DNA of 64,000 nt, taken from the NCBI GenBank assembly GCA_949317995.1, contig OX439037.1, positions 55,816,576 through 55,880,575 on the forward strand, read 5' to 3'. The translations under genes were made by a program, and so were the position numbers. The stretch's first letter is position 1. The number at the start of each line of letters is the position of its first letter. Under the pieces are notes generated by a model. That model ran no database searches. It worked only from the letters and a program-made list of their open reading frames with translations, and was not told where the DNA came from. Shown here one piece after another: positions 25,690 to 35,505 of this stretch. Source of the DNA: Acholoe squamosa. Taxonomy: Eukaryota > Annelida > Polychaeta > Phyllodocida > Polynoidae.

Positions 25690-26526
25690 TACACAACAAA
25701 AATGCCTTTACGCAGCAAAATAGTATCATTTTGCTGCATAAAGGCTCATGTGGGGCCTTTACGGAACAAAAATGGCGTTATGCAGCAAAAAGCCTTTACG
25801 CAACAAAAGCCTTTATGAAACAAAAGAAACTTGCCTTTACGCAACAAAACCTATAGGGCAGACTTATGTCCTTGCCTTTATGCAACAAATCCTATATAGT
25901 GGCTGTGATTACAGGGGCGTAGGAAGTAAATTTTTATTGGGGGGCCCAGGGGTCTCGGTTGGGGGGGCCTGCTATATTTTTATATAGGCTTATATAGGGA
26001 ACCTCCTCATTATTGGGGGGCCCGGGCCCCCCTGTACCCCCCCTTTTCCTACGCCCCTGGATTACCAATTAAGGCTACAGTAATACCTTGCCTTTACACA
26101 ACAAAACCTATACAGTGGTCTTATTGTTACAGGAACATCTTGCCTTTATGCAACAAAACCTATATAGTGGCCCTTAGTACTAAACAAGGCTACAGTCCTG
26201 AATACCTTGCCTCTTCGCAACAAAACCTATATAGTGGTTTTATTGCTAAAGGAACATCTTGCCTTTACGCAACAAAACCTATAGGGTGGACTTATGTCCT
26301 TGCCTTTTTGCATCAAAACCTATATGTAATGGATGTGAGTAACAAATAAGGCTACAGGAATACCCTGCCTTTACACAACAAAACCTATATAGTGGCCCTG
26401 AGTACTAAACAAGGCTGCAGAAATACCTTGCCTTTATGCAACAAAACCTATATAGTGGTCTTATTGATACAGGAACATCTTGCCTTTATGTAACAAAACC
26501 TATACAGTGGTCATATTGATACAGAA
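25690..26526 (+). repeat. Satellite units of the fold-back left arm
   Basis: The core is CTTGCCTTTAYGCAACAAAA followed by CCTATATAGTGG, then one of several spacers: TCTTATTGATACAGGAACAT, CCCTTAGTACTAAACAAGG plus CTACAGGAATAC, or the short GACTTATGTC. The spacers alternate, giving a higher-order pattern. Small ORFs here (CNKTYIVALSTKQGY-like) are translations of the repeat. Confidence 0.8.
25912..26059. mobile_element. MITE with CAGGGGCGTAGGAA termini
   Basis: A 148-bp element with inverted ends CAGGGGCGTAGGAA and TTCCTACGCCCCTG, flanked on both sides by GATTA (25907-25911 and 26060-26064). It sits inside a satellite spacer. Its right part is repeated at 26914-27037 by the tandem duplication. 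Confidence 0.75.
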
Positions 26527-27889
26527 ACATGTGGGCCAATGGGGGAAAACGCGCCTCCGGGGGATTTTTAGTACTGGCTTTGGCCACCTGGGGGTAGTAT
26601 ACAGGTAAAACACTGAAAGAATTGTCAAAAAATGTTATATACCAGTTTTTGATGGAGAATCCAGTGGTGTGCTTAGAATTATTCCATCTCCACTGAAAAC
26701 ATTCTATATTTGGAATGTTCGTTGCCATGGCAACATAGAAAATTGGCAAATGTGGTCATTTCCAGTTGCTATGGAAACCATCCCATTATTCCAAATGGGA
26801 ATATGTACCAAAAACATTTTTGGAAATTCCTTCAGGAACCTAGAACTGAAGAGTGAGTTCAAAAATTCCCTCTAGAACCGATTTTATGACAAAAACATTA
26901 CATTTCTTTGGTTATTGGGGGGCCCAGGGGTCTCGGTTGGGGGGGCCTGCTATATTTTTATATAGGCTTATATAGGGAACCTCCTCATTATTGGGGGGCC
27001 CGGGCCCCCCTGTACCCCCCCTTTTCCTACGCCCCTGGATTACCAATTAAGGCTACAGTAATACCTTGCCTTTACACAACAAAACCTATACAGTGGTCTT
27101 ATTGTTACAGGAACATCTTGCCTTTATGCAACAAAACCTATATAGTGGCCCTTAGTACTAAACAAGGCTACAGTCCTGAATACCTTGCCTCTTCGCAACA
27201 AAACCTATATAGTGGTTTTATTGCTAAAGGAACATCTTGCCTTTACGCAACAAAACCTATAGGGTGGACTTATGTCCTTGCCTTTTTGCATCAAAACCTA
27301 TATGTAATGGATGTGAGTAACAAATAAGGCTACAGGAATACCCTGCCTTTACACAACAAAACCTATATAGTGGCCCTGAGTACTAAACAAGGCTGCAGAA
27401 ATACCTTGCCTTTATGCAACAAAACCTATATAGTGGTCTTATTGATACAGGAACATCTTGCCTTTATGTAACAAAACCTATACAGTGGTCATATTGATAC
27501 AGAAACATGTGGGCCAATGGGGGAAAACGCGCCTCCGGGGGATTTTTAGTACTGGCTTTGGCCACCTGGGGGTAGTATACAGGTAAAACACTGAAAGAAT
27601 TGTCAAAAAATGTTATATACCAGTTTTTGATGGAGAATCCAGTGGTGTGCTTAGAATTATTCCATCTCCACTGAAAACATTCTATATTTGGAATGTTCGT
27701 TGCCATGGCAACATAGAAAATTGGCAAATGTGGTCATTTCCAGTTGCTATGGAAACCATCCCATTATTCCAAATGGGAATATGTACCAAAAACATTTTTG
27801 GAAATTCCTTCAGGAACCTAGAACTGAAGAGTGAGTTCAAAAATTCCCTCTAGAACCGATTTTATGACAAAAACATTACATTTCTTTGG
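25934..27889. repeat. Near-identical 978-bp tandem duplication
   Basis: 25934-26911 is repeated at 26912-27889. ORF pairs offset by exactly 978 are identical in translation. The unit begins inside the CAGGGG MITE and ends inside the GTGG-ended transposon. TTATT is shared at both outer edges and at the junction, indicating microhomology at the breakpoint. The lack of divergence implies a very recent event or an assembly artefact. Confidence 0.85.
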
Positions 27890-27924
27890 TTATTTTTCCA
27901 CAAAACTGTATTTTTTGCATTATA

Positions 27925-30900
27925 CTATACTATACTATACTATACTACGTGCATGTTCCCTGGGTAACCAGGGTGCTCCCTAGGGGTAGGGCGGCTATGC
28001 ATTTTCCCATATGTTGAGTTGTTTTTCTATCATGTCTAGTTTGGATGCTGTCCTCTTAAGTAGGGTTAGGTTGTCAGTGAAGATGTCTTCTAGTTTGATT
28101 TGGGTTGTGGAGTCTTGGTTGTTATGTATGGTTGGGCACGTTTCTAGTAGGTGTTGTTGGGTTTCTGGAGTGTGGCCACACCCCCTACACTCTTGTGTGT
28201 GGTGCATTTTCCTGTAGTTATCTTTCGCTCTTATCATTCTGGTTCTGGCCATGAAGATTCTCCTTGCTTGTTCTTTAGTTAGTTTGGTCAGGTAGTCATG
28301 GGATTCGCAGCTGTATTTCCTTTTGTTTTCAGTCAGGTAATTGAACTTGCTTTTTTTTACGCCGGTTGTTTTCATGCAGAGTGCTTGTTTTGCCTTCACT
28401 GCTTTCTTTATGGTCGTTTTGCGCTTGGTGGTGGGTAGGTCTGTCAGTATGTTGATCGGGGTTTGGAGTTCTTCGGATGCTTTTTTGGTCTTCTGTATCC
28501 ATGAGGTCGGTCTTGCTCTCGTGTTTGCTATTGTGATCTCTTCGCCTTGGGATTTAGTTATTTTGGTCAGGTAGTTGACCTGTAGTTCTAGGATTCTGTG
28601 TTCTATGTCAAGGATTCTAAGCTCATCATATATGCATTCCCTTGGGGTTGCTTGGGGTAGTCGTAGGATTCTTTTTAGTTGGTTGTCTAGGATTTGGTTG
28701 AGGGCATCAGTGTCTTTTTTCCTTGTGTTCCATGTTTCAGCACCGTAGGTTATTGTCGGGATGATGCAGGTCTCCACGAGTTTCCAGATAGTTTCAAGCT
28801 CTATGTTGTTGTAGTTTTCATTGCCCGCTATGTATAGGACCGTTTGTAGGGCTCCCTCTGCTTTATTCTTTATCGTGTCTATATGGTCGTCTAGGTTATT
28901 CTTTGAGTTGAGCGTTTCGCCCAGGTACTTGTATTTGTCTGTTTTCTCTATTTCCATGTCGTTGATTTTGGGGTTGTCAGGGTTAGTCGTTGTTCCAATT
29001 TGTAGTATTTTTGATTTGTCTTTGCCGAATACTACTCTTAGGGTGTTTGAGACTTTTTCTGTTATCTTTAGCACTGTGTGTTGGTCTTGGATATTGTTTG
29101 ATACAATAGCTACATCGTCTACCCAAAGCAGGCATCTTGTGTATTCATCCACTGTGATTTCTCCTGCTTGTTTCAGGTTGTTAATTTTCTTTGCTATTTC
29201 ATCCATTAGTAAGGCATACTGTGTCACTGCTAGTACTCCTCCTTGTCTTATGCTGTCGTTTATGGCTATCGGTCGTGTTGGGCCGTGTTTTGTTTTGATA
29301 GTGGCCGTCAGGTTTTTGTTGAGTTTTTCGGTGAGTATCCATGTGTCAAGGGCGCAGCCGTTTGATGCCATTACATCCATGATTCCTTCTAGCCATGCTT
29401 TGTCATATGCCTTTGTGACGTCTAGAAATGAGATATATGTTGGTTTATTGTGGCTTTTGTTGATTCTGATGGTTTCCTTGAGTTTTAGTATGTGGTCAAC
29501 TGTTGCTTGGCCTTTCCTGCCTCCTCCTTGGGCTGGTGTTACTCTTACTTGGTTTAAGATTCTAGTGTTAAGCATTCTTTCAAATACTTTTCCAGCGTTG
29601 CTAGAGAGGGTTATGCCTCTTTCGTTACTGCATTTGCCCTTCTTTCCTTTACCCTTGTAGATGCTTATTACTTCGCCTCTGCTCCATTCTGGTGGGATGT
29701 CTTTGTCCCTTGCGATTTTGTTGAGTGCATCTAGGTATATTTCGCGGGTGTTACGGTTGGCTTCTATGAAGATGCTGTTGGGTATATTGTCGGGTCCGTT
29801 GGCTTTGTTCCTGTGTAGTTTGCTGATGGTTTTGTTGAGTTCTTGTAGGGTGAAGGGTTCAAGGGTAACTGGGTTGGCTGAGCGTCTTGCTTTGTTGCGG
29901 TCTAGGATGGCCTTGTTGTCGGTTAGGCATTCTTCTCTTGGGGGTCTTGGTCTGTAGAGGTTCTCGTAGTAGGAGGCTACGTGTTCTTTAGCTTTGTCGG
30001 GGCATTTCAGGATGTTGTTGAGTTCGTCGAGTATGTCTGGGGTGTTGTCTGAATTTGGTTTAAGCAGCCTTTTTCTTGTTTTCCAGAAGTGGTTGGATTT
30101 TGTGCCTCCCTCATTTGTCATCTTTTTTGCTACGGTTGTTATACGGTTTTTCTCTTCTGTTGAATATAGGTCTATGGTCTCTTTCTGGAGCTTGTGGAAG
30201 TCGTCTCTCCTCTTGGTGATTTTGTCCAGAGATTCCTTGTCTCTTATTGCTTTCTGATATCTTTTTTTTGCTGCTTTTACCTTTACTCTGCCTAATCTCT
30301 GTTGTTTTGTCTCAGGTTTATTTCTGCGTAGCTTTATAGTTGCTTTCCCTATGGCCCTGTGCAGGTTTTCTTTGATAGTTGTGGTTAGGCTTGTGTAGTT
30401 ACTGCGTATGTGCGGTGGTGTGTGCTCCATAAGGGTGTTGAACATTGACCATTGTTGAGGGGTGCCTTTTTTCCATACTTTCCTTGTGGTTGTGGGTGGC
30501 CTGGGTATTTTTGAGGGTATTTCAAAGGTTATGGTGTTGTGGTCAGTTGGGTTTTTCCCTTGTAGGGTGAGGTCTCCGCTTTTGTCGACCGTGGCGTTCT
30601 GTATTGTTTTCATTACTCTTTCTTCCATGAGGATGAAGTCTATTATTGACTTTTCGTCATTGTTCCTGCGGTTTTCTCTTGTCCAGTGTATACAATTTTC
30701 GTTGGTGTTAAGTGGGCACATTCCAAGTTGGGTCATCAGGTTGGTTAGGAGTTTGCCATTTCTGTTTTCCTCCTGTCTGTAGTTGGGGTGTTCTATCTTG
30801 ATTTTTGCATTGAAGTCGCCTATGAGTATTACCTCTCCTTTTTGGCGGAGTCGGATTGTTGATGAGGCTATTGTCTGGTATTGTCTTAGTACTTCTTCTG

Positions 30901-31190
30901 TTAGGATTTTTTCCTGGGGTCCGTAGTATGCTGCTATGTAGAGGGGGTTGGGGCGTGTATCGACTGCTATCCAGGTGATCTCGTGATCATCATGATCGGG
31001 TATCAAGAGTTCTTTTGTGCTTGGGTAGAGGTTGTCAGCAATTAGGAATCCAACACCACCGCCTGTGCGGTTTTTTCTTGGCCTGTGGTACCATGTGTAG
31101 CCTTCTATTTTCGGTGGTTTTGTTGCCCTGGTCTCTGCTATGATGGCTATGTCGGTTTTTGTCATGTTTAGTATTGTTTAGTATTATTAG
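27925..31190 (-). mobile_element. APE-type LINE, 5'-truncated, with (TAGTA)n tail
   Basis: It inserted into the GTGG-ended transposon. The uninterrupted copy (51180-51220, reversed) reads 'CATTATAAGTATTTATGATA' where this element begins and ends, and TATA is present at both junctions. The 3' end on the minus strand is a short UTR with a CCCTGG/CCAGGG hairpin and then five to six TAGTA units. The 5' end stops about 25 bases before the ORF's first ATG. Confidence 0.75.
27995..31165 (-). CDS. LINE ORF2: AP endonuclease and reverse transcriptase, 1056 aa
   Basis: One uninterrupted frame. The endonuclease shows AETRA (Glu ligand, about residue 11), GDFNAK (116-121), SIIDFIL (about 173) and DHNTI (about 208). 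The reverse transcriptase shows FLDVTKAYDKAW (580-591), RQGGVLAVTQYALL and WVDDVAI (681-687, in place of the more common YADD). A CCHC-like finger (ECRGCGHTPETQQHLLETC) lies near the C-terminus. The usual first endonuclease strand with its Asn is missing and an in-frame stop lies just upstream, so the copy is 5'-truncated and probably inactive despite the intact frame. The function is target-primed reverse transcription. The clade is not assigned. Confidence 0.9.
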   Translation of the reverse strand: MTKTDIAIIAETRATKPPKIEGYTWYHRPRKNRTGGGVGFLIADNLYPSTKELLIPDHDDHEITWIAVDTRPNPLYIAAYYGPQEKILTEEVLRQYQTIASSTIRLRQKGEVILIGDFNAKIKIEHPNYRQEENRNGKLLTNLMTQLGMCPLNTNENCIHWTRENRRNNDEKSIIDFILMEERVMKTIQNATVDKSGDLTLQGKNPTDHNTITFEIPSKIPRPPTTTRKVWKKGTPQQWSMFNTLMEHTPPHIRSNYTSLTTTIKENLHRAIGKATIKLRRNKPETKQQRLGRVKVKAAKKRYQKAIRDKESLDKITKRRDDFHKLQKETIDLYSTEEKNRITTVAKKMTNEGGTKSNHFWKTRKRLLKPNSDNTPDILDELNNILKCPDKAKEHVASYYENLYRPRPPREECLTDNKAILDRNKARRSANPVTLEPFTLQELNKTISKLHRNKANGPDNIPNSIFIEANRNTREIYLDALNKIARDKDIPPEWSRGEVISIYKGKGKKGKCSNERGITLSSNAGKVFERMLNTRILNQVRVTPAQGGGRKGQATVDHILKLKETIRINKSHNKPTYISFLDVTKAYDKAWLEGIMDVMASNGCALDTWILTEKLNKNLTATIKTKHGPTRPIAINDSIRQGGVLAVTQYALLMDEIAKKINNLKQAGEITVDEYTRCLLWVDDVAIVSNNIQDQHTVLKITEKVSNTLRVVFGKDKSKILQIGTTTNPDNPKINDMEIEKTDKYKYLGETLNSKNNLDDHIDTIKNKAEGALQTVLYIAGNENYNNIELETIWKLVETCIIPTITYGAETWNTRKKDTDALNQILDNQLKRILRLPQATPRECIYDELRILDIEHRILELQVNYLTKITKSQGEEITIANTRARPTSWIQKTKKASEELQTPINILTDLPTTKRKTTIKKAVKAKQALCMKTTGVKKSKFNYLTENKRKYSCESHDYLTKLTKEQARRIFMARTRMIRAKDNYRKMHHTQECRGCGHTPETQQHLLETCPTIHNNQDSTTQIKLEDIFTDNLTLLKRTASKLDMIEKQLNIWENA

Positions 31191-31393
31191 TATAGGTATT
31201 TATAATAGGATATTACGCATTTAGAGTTATTTGCCATTTTCAGTAGTACACTGCAACCCATGTTTGATAAGCAATTACAGAAAAACTATCAGGAATGTTT
31301 TTGCTCAAGATATCTCATTTTAAAGCCTGTGACTTAAATTTCAAAAAGCAATTTCCCCCCTGGAGGGCCCTTTTCCCTCGTCTGGCCACACAT

Positions 31394-31915
31394 CTTGCCT
31401 TTACGCAACAAAACCTATACACTGGTCTTATTGCTAAAGGAACATCTTGCCTTTACGCAACAAAACCTATACAGTGGTCTTATTTCTAAAGAAACATCTT
31501 GCCTTTATGCAACAAAACCTATATAGTGGTCTCATTGATATAGGAACATCTTGCTTTTATGCAACAAAACCTATAAAGTGGTCTTATTGATACAGGAACA
31601 TCTTGCCTTTATGCACCAAAACCTATATATTGGTCTGATGCACCAAACAAAGCTAAGTGAACACCTTGCCTTTACACAACATAAACCTATACAGTGGTCT
31701 TATTGATACAGGAACATCTTGCTTTTACACAACAAAACCTATATATTGATGTTATTTGTACAGGGATACATTGCCTTTATACAACAAAACCTAAAGGGTG
31801 AACTTATGTCCTTGCCTTTATGTAACAAAACCTATATATAATGGCTGCAAGTACCAAATAAGGCTACAGGAATACCTATATAGTGGTCTTATTGCTACAG
31901 GAACACGCCCCCAAA
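31394..31915 (+). repeat. Satellite units, continuation of the fold-back left arm
   Basis: Same core (TTGCCTTTAYGCAACAAAA) and spacers as 25690-26526, plus strand. It resumes right after the ACAT flank of the inserted transposon. Confidence 0.8.
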
Positions 31916-31959
31916 TGTCTCCTAAGGAGTTTAGCAAGCTCTCTCCGCTGTTGTGTAAA

Positions 31960-32841
31960 GACAAGATGTTCCTGTGTCAATAAGACCACTATATATAGGT
32001 TTTGTTGCGTAAAGGCACGGTATTCCTGTAGCCTTGTTTAGTACTCAGGGGCACTATATAGGTTTTGTTGCATAAAGGCATGTTCCTGTAGCAATAAGAC
32101 CACTATATAGGTTTTGTTGTGTAAAGGCAAGGATTCACTGTAGCCTTATTTGGTACTCGCAACCATATAGGTTTTGTTGCATAAAGGCAAGGACATAAGT
32201 CCACCCTTTAGGTTTTGTTGTGTAAAGGCAAGGTATCCCTTTACCAATAAGACCAATATATAGGTTTTGTTGCGTAAAGGCAAGGTATTCCCGTAGCCTT
32301 GTTTAGTACTCAGGGCCACTAAATAGGTTTTGTTGCATAAAGGCAAGATGTTCCTGTATCAATAAGACCACTATATAGGTTTTGTTGCATAAAGGCAAGA
32401 TGTTCCTGTAAAAATAAGACCATTATACAGGTTTTGTTGCGTAAAGGCAAAGTATTTATGTAGCCTTGTTTAGTACTCAGGGCCACTATATAGGTTTTGT
32501 TGCATAAAGACAAAATGTTCCTGTAGCAATAAGACCACTATATAGGTTTTGTTGTGTAAAGGCAAGGTATTCCTGTAGCCTTATTTGTTACTGGCAGCCA
32601 TTATATAGAGGTGTTGTTACGTAAAGGCAAGGACATAAGTCCACCCTATAGGTTTTGTTGCATAAAGGCAAGTTGATTTTGTGGCATAAAGGATTTTGTT
32701 GCATAAAGGCTTTTTGTTGCGTAAAGGCTTTTTGCCGTATAATGCCATTTTTGTTGTGTAAAGGCCCCACATGAGCCTTTATGTAGCAAAATGATACTAT
32801 TTTGCTGCATAAAGGCAATTTTGTTGCGTAAAGGCCCCACA
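31960..32841 (-). repeat. Satellite units of the fold-back right arm, inverted
   Basis: The same units read on the minus strand (GTTTTGTTGCATAAAGGCAAG on plus). The outermost 170 bases mirror 25679-25860 closely, including AATAGTATCATTTTGCT and the ACTTATGTCC spacer. Confidence 0.85.
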
Positions 32842-32846
32842 GGCGG

Positions 32847-33214
32847 GCCTGGCCAAGATGGGTAAATGATGGTAAGTGTCAGGGAAGCCAGCTGGGGCCC
32901 ACATGGGCTAGCCCAGTTCACTGTATGATCCGAAGGTCGATGGTTCTAGTCCGAGCAGTGACAGCTACTCTTCCCATTGTCTCATAGCTTTACCAATGTT
33001 CCTAAATATCTTTCGATCTCATTATTCTTGAGAATAAAAGAAATGAAAACACCAAAACATAAAGAATCATTTTGTTCCATTCTTTATAAAGTGGGCAAGG
33101 GTCTCGAGCTGAAAAAATGGTGTGGACGTGTTGGGACTAGATCCACCGATCTTCGGGTCAATAGTCCAGTGATCAACCTACTGAGCTAACCGGGCAGCTG
33201 TGATAGTCATAGTA
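32847..33214. repeat. Left inverted arm with tRNA-like ends (SINE-like)
   Basis: Closely matches the reverse complement of 39985-40394. On the minus strand at 33196-33137, GGTTAGCTCAGTAGGT (A box) and GGTGGATCTAGTCCC (B box) resemble a tRNA head. A second B-box-like segment faces the other way at about 32928-32955 (GGTCGATGGTTCTAGTCC). No complete tRNA fold is possible. Confidence 0.65.
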
Positions 33215-33230
33215 AAAATCTCCCTAGTAA

Positions 33231-33420
33231 CCTAAAGACACACATAAGGACCCACACAGGGGAGAAACCTCATGTGTGTTCATACTGTGGTAAAGGATTT
33301 AGTCAGTCAGGTAACCTAAAGTACAACATAATGACCCACACAGGAGAGAAATCCCATGTTAGTTCACTTTGTGATAAAAGGTTCACAGATAGACGTAACT
33401 TATGTCAAAAGACTGTAATG
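33231..33420 (+). pseudogene. C2H2 zinc-finger fragment, left part
   Basis: Encodes THTGEKPHVCSYCGKGFSQS-type fingers with the linker HTGEK. One finger has Asn replacing the first His (LKYNIMTH) and the last has Ser replacing the first Cys (HVSSLCDKRF). The frame breaks where the LINE begins and resumes at about 39266. No start codon or upstream exon was seen. It is a degraded zinc-finger gene segment, perhaps cargo between the inverted arms. Confidence 0.75.
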
Positions 33421-33642
33421 GCCATCAGTGAGTGAGTCTACCTTGAGAGCGTGTGACTATTTCTTCGAATTTGAAGAGGATAATAGTGCAGCAACTTCAC
33501 CAAACCTTCAGGGAGGCTTATTGAATGTCTGGTGCCAAGCCCGACAAGGTTTTCATATGAAAAAACCTATTTTTTAACCCCATTTTAAGTGTTTTTTAAT
33601 ATTAGACTGTCATCGAGTGGACGATATTAGGGGTCGCTAAAC

Positions 33643-35505
33643 TTGGACTTACCTGTGCTCACCTGGTTTCAACAGCGCGACAGCCGGCTACACGACTACA
33701 ATGGCGGAGAGACAAGACCAAAGAGTGAACACATACCCCTCACAGAGGCTATCAGGGACCTAAAAACATTAAACCTGGGTAGAAAGGACTCCCCAATAGC
33801 AGCCCTACAGGAAAAAACAGGAGAGGCACTGAACCTGTACAAGGAGGAAGCCATTACAGTAGGTGAAAATATCAGGTGGAATTATGACGAAATAGTTCAA
33901 CGTAAAAACAAAAATGATACACTAGAAAGTGAACTAAAACATTTAAAATCTGAAATGGCTGAGGTACAAAGAGCTACTAGGGTAAATAGAACCACCATTG
34001 AAGATAATAAGGAGCTAATCTCAGTGTTAGACAATAACTTGAGGAGGCGAAACATAGTGGTTGATGGACTGGTCTACCAAGAAGGTGAGCGCACTAAGGA
34101 TGTAGCCTACAACTTGCTATTAGGCATTGACCCATCTCTTGACTATTATGATATAGATTATGCTTTCCGCCAGGGCCCACCAAATAAAGCCATACGTACC
34201 ATGGTCATTGTTATGACAAAGGCTTGTGCAAGAGACTATATATTATCAAGAAAAGGAGAGTTGAAACACAAGAAACCATTGGTTTTTTGTCAGATGACTC
34301 GAACCCTGCCATAAAAAAAGCAAAAATCAGATGTTAGATCCATAGCCTATTTGGGTCAGGAGGTGGGAATAGACGTCAAACCAAGAGGGAGAGGCTTGTT
34401 GGTTAATGGAAAGTTCTACCCACACAGGGCGCTGAAAGACCTCCCCCCCCCCCCCGAGCTACAACTTGCAAATGCAAAGACAGTGGTCACAGACAATTAT
34501 GTAGCATATCAAGGAGAGTTAGCCCCGCTGTCAATCTTCTATGAGTGTAAAATCGAAGCAAATGGATTAACATTTCGCAGTGTGGAGCAAGGTTTTGCCT
34601 ATGCCAAAGCTAAATTTGCAGGAAAACACTCAAAAGCCCAAAAAATCATGGACTGTGAATCACCTTTGGATGCAAAGAAAATTGCAAAATTTGAATGTGA
34701 GGGGTGGCGCAATATTGATGAAGATGAGCTCCAAGCTTTGAACATCTTAAAGTATGAACAGGACAAAAATCTTCTAAAAATACTACTTGGTACTGGGCAT
34801 AGGAAGTTACTGGAATGTGTTGCATCCCCCCATTGGGGAACTAATACATCGATAAACTCAAAACTATTGAAAAATGGATCATACTCTGGCAAAAACAAAG
34901 GTGGTATAATCCTCATGGAGGTCAGGCGAATCCTACGTGAGAGATATCCAGACCTAGCCAAAGAAGTGATGAAGGAAACCAACCCCAATACAGTTAATGC
35001 ACAACAGGCTGCTACAGCACCAGTGACCACAGCTCCTGCTGTACCAACTCCCACCTTGACCACGACTTCTACCCCTCCAGTACAAGGGACACAGGAGACA
35101 GTACAGACTACAATTGCTGCCCATACTACAGCTGCCCATGATACGGCTGCCCCGTCTACAACTGCACATACCCCTCCAGTACATACAACAATGAGCAACC
35201 CCCCACCAGAAGGCACCACAGCACCTGCAGTGAGCATTAATGACAGAACAACTCAAGCCAACACCAAGCAAACTATAACCATGGAGGAGCTACAGGCTGC
35301 CCACGGTTCCCCTCCTCCAAGAGCAACTACCACAACCACATATTCAGCCACTGCACAGAATCCTATCATGTCAACCAACAGAAGGTCAAGTACTAGACAA
35401 CAGGATAAATCAAAAAAACACTCTGATAAAGAAAAAATTGAAAAAAGTCAGGGGTCGAACAAGCTACAACGAATGCTTACCGCGTTCAGCCCTAATAAAA
35501 GATAG
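33643..35505 (+). pseudogene. LINE ORF1: coiled coil, RRM-like domain and C-terminal NADAR domain
   Basis: The first part (33643-34314) has a Glu/Lys-rich helix (ESELKHLKSEMAEVQ) and an ORF1 RNA-binding core (RRRNIVVDGLVYQEGE, YAFRQGPPNKAIRTM). The frame breaks at 34312; a shifted frame there reads SDDSNPAIKKAK, so two compensating indels (T6 and A5 runs) probably caused the stop. From 34351 the protein reads on through a C14 run into a NADAR domain (residues about 59-200 of this block): FRSVEQGFAYAKAKF, EGWRN, ILKYEQDKNLLKILLGTGH, SPHWGTN and GKNKGGIILMEVRRIL, all matching the YbiA/NADAR pattern. A Thr/Pro/Ala-rich linker and a basic tail follow. NADAR enzymes act on ADP-ribose-linked substrates. 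An ATG in good context at 33701 lies in another frame, so the true start also lies behind an indel. Confidence 0.8.

Larger units (their letters stand above)
27509..31389. mobile_element. 0.6-kb GTGG-ended DNA transposon, split by a LINE
   Basis: The ends are GTGGGCCAATGGGGGAAAAC and CCCTCGTCTGGCCAC. ACAT flanks both (27505-27508 and 31390-31393). Without the LINE it is about 0.6 kb and matches, in reverse, the complete copy at 51006-51624. The partial copy at 26531-26911 comes from the 978-bp duplication. It does not encode a transposase. Confidence 0.7.
25679..32841. mobile_element. Fold-back element with satellite arms and 5-bp target duplication
   Basis: The ends are TGTGGGGCCTTTAC and GTAAAGGCCCCACA. 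GGCGG directly flanks both (25674-25678 and 32842-32846). Removing the element and one GGCGG restores 'CTCTGGGCcggcGGGCCTGGCC', which matches the uninterrupted arm at 40330-40360 in length. The arms are tandem satellite units facing each other with the centre near 31918-31960. About 4.9 kb of later insertions and duplication enlarge the left arm. No protein can be assigned to it. Confidence 0.7.

Noticed and set aside
26486-27727. Two identical 87-aa minus-strand ORFs and paired 68-aa plus ORFs
   Set aside because: They are duplicated only because the 978-bp block is duplicated, and they lie in a non-coding transposon; no domain or start context.
28821-29660. 279-aa plus-strand ORF and other plus-strand ORFs across 28-30.8 kb
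   Set aside because: They are antisense shadows of the intact 1056-aa LINE ORF on the minus strand and have hydrophobic, unrecognisable composition.
25690-32841. Regular repeats with spacers, considered as a CRISPR array
   Set aside because: The spacers belong to a few recurring types, the units are inverted in the second half, and the genome is eukaryotic; this is satellite DNA.
33643-34314. Treating 223-aa and 384-aa ORFs as two separate genes
   Set aside because: They are in the same frame, joined by 13 codons with one TAA, and the local sequence in another frame shows the lost coding; they are one damaged ORF1.
34599-35237. 212-aa minus-strand ORF opposite the LINE ORF1
   Set aside because: It is the antisense of the NADAR and Thr/Pro-rich region; its Val/Cys/Gly-rich sequence follows from the repeats on the other strand.
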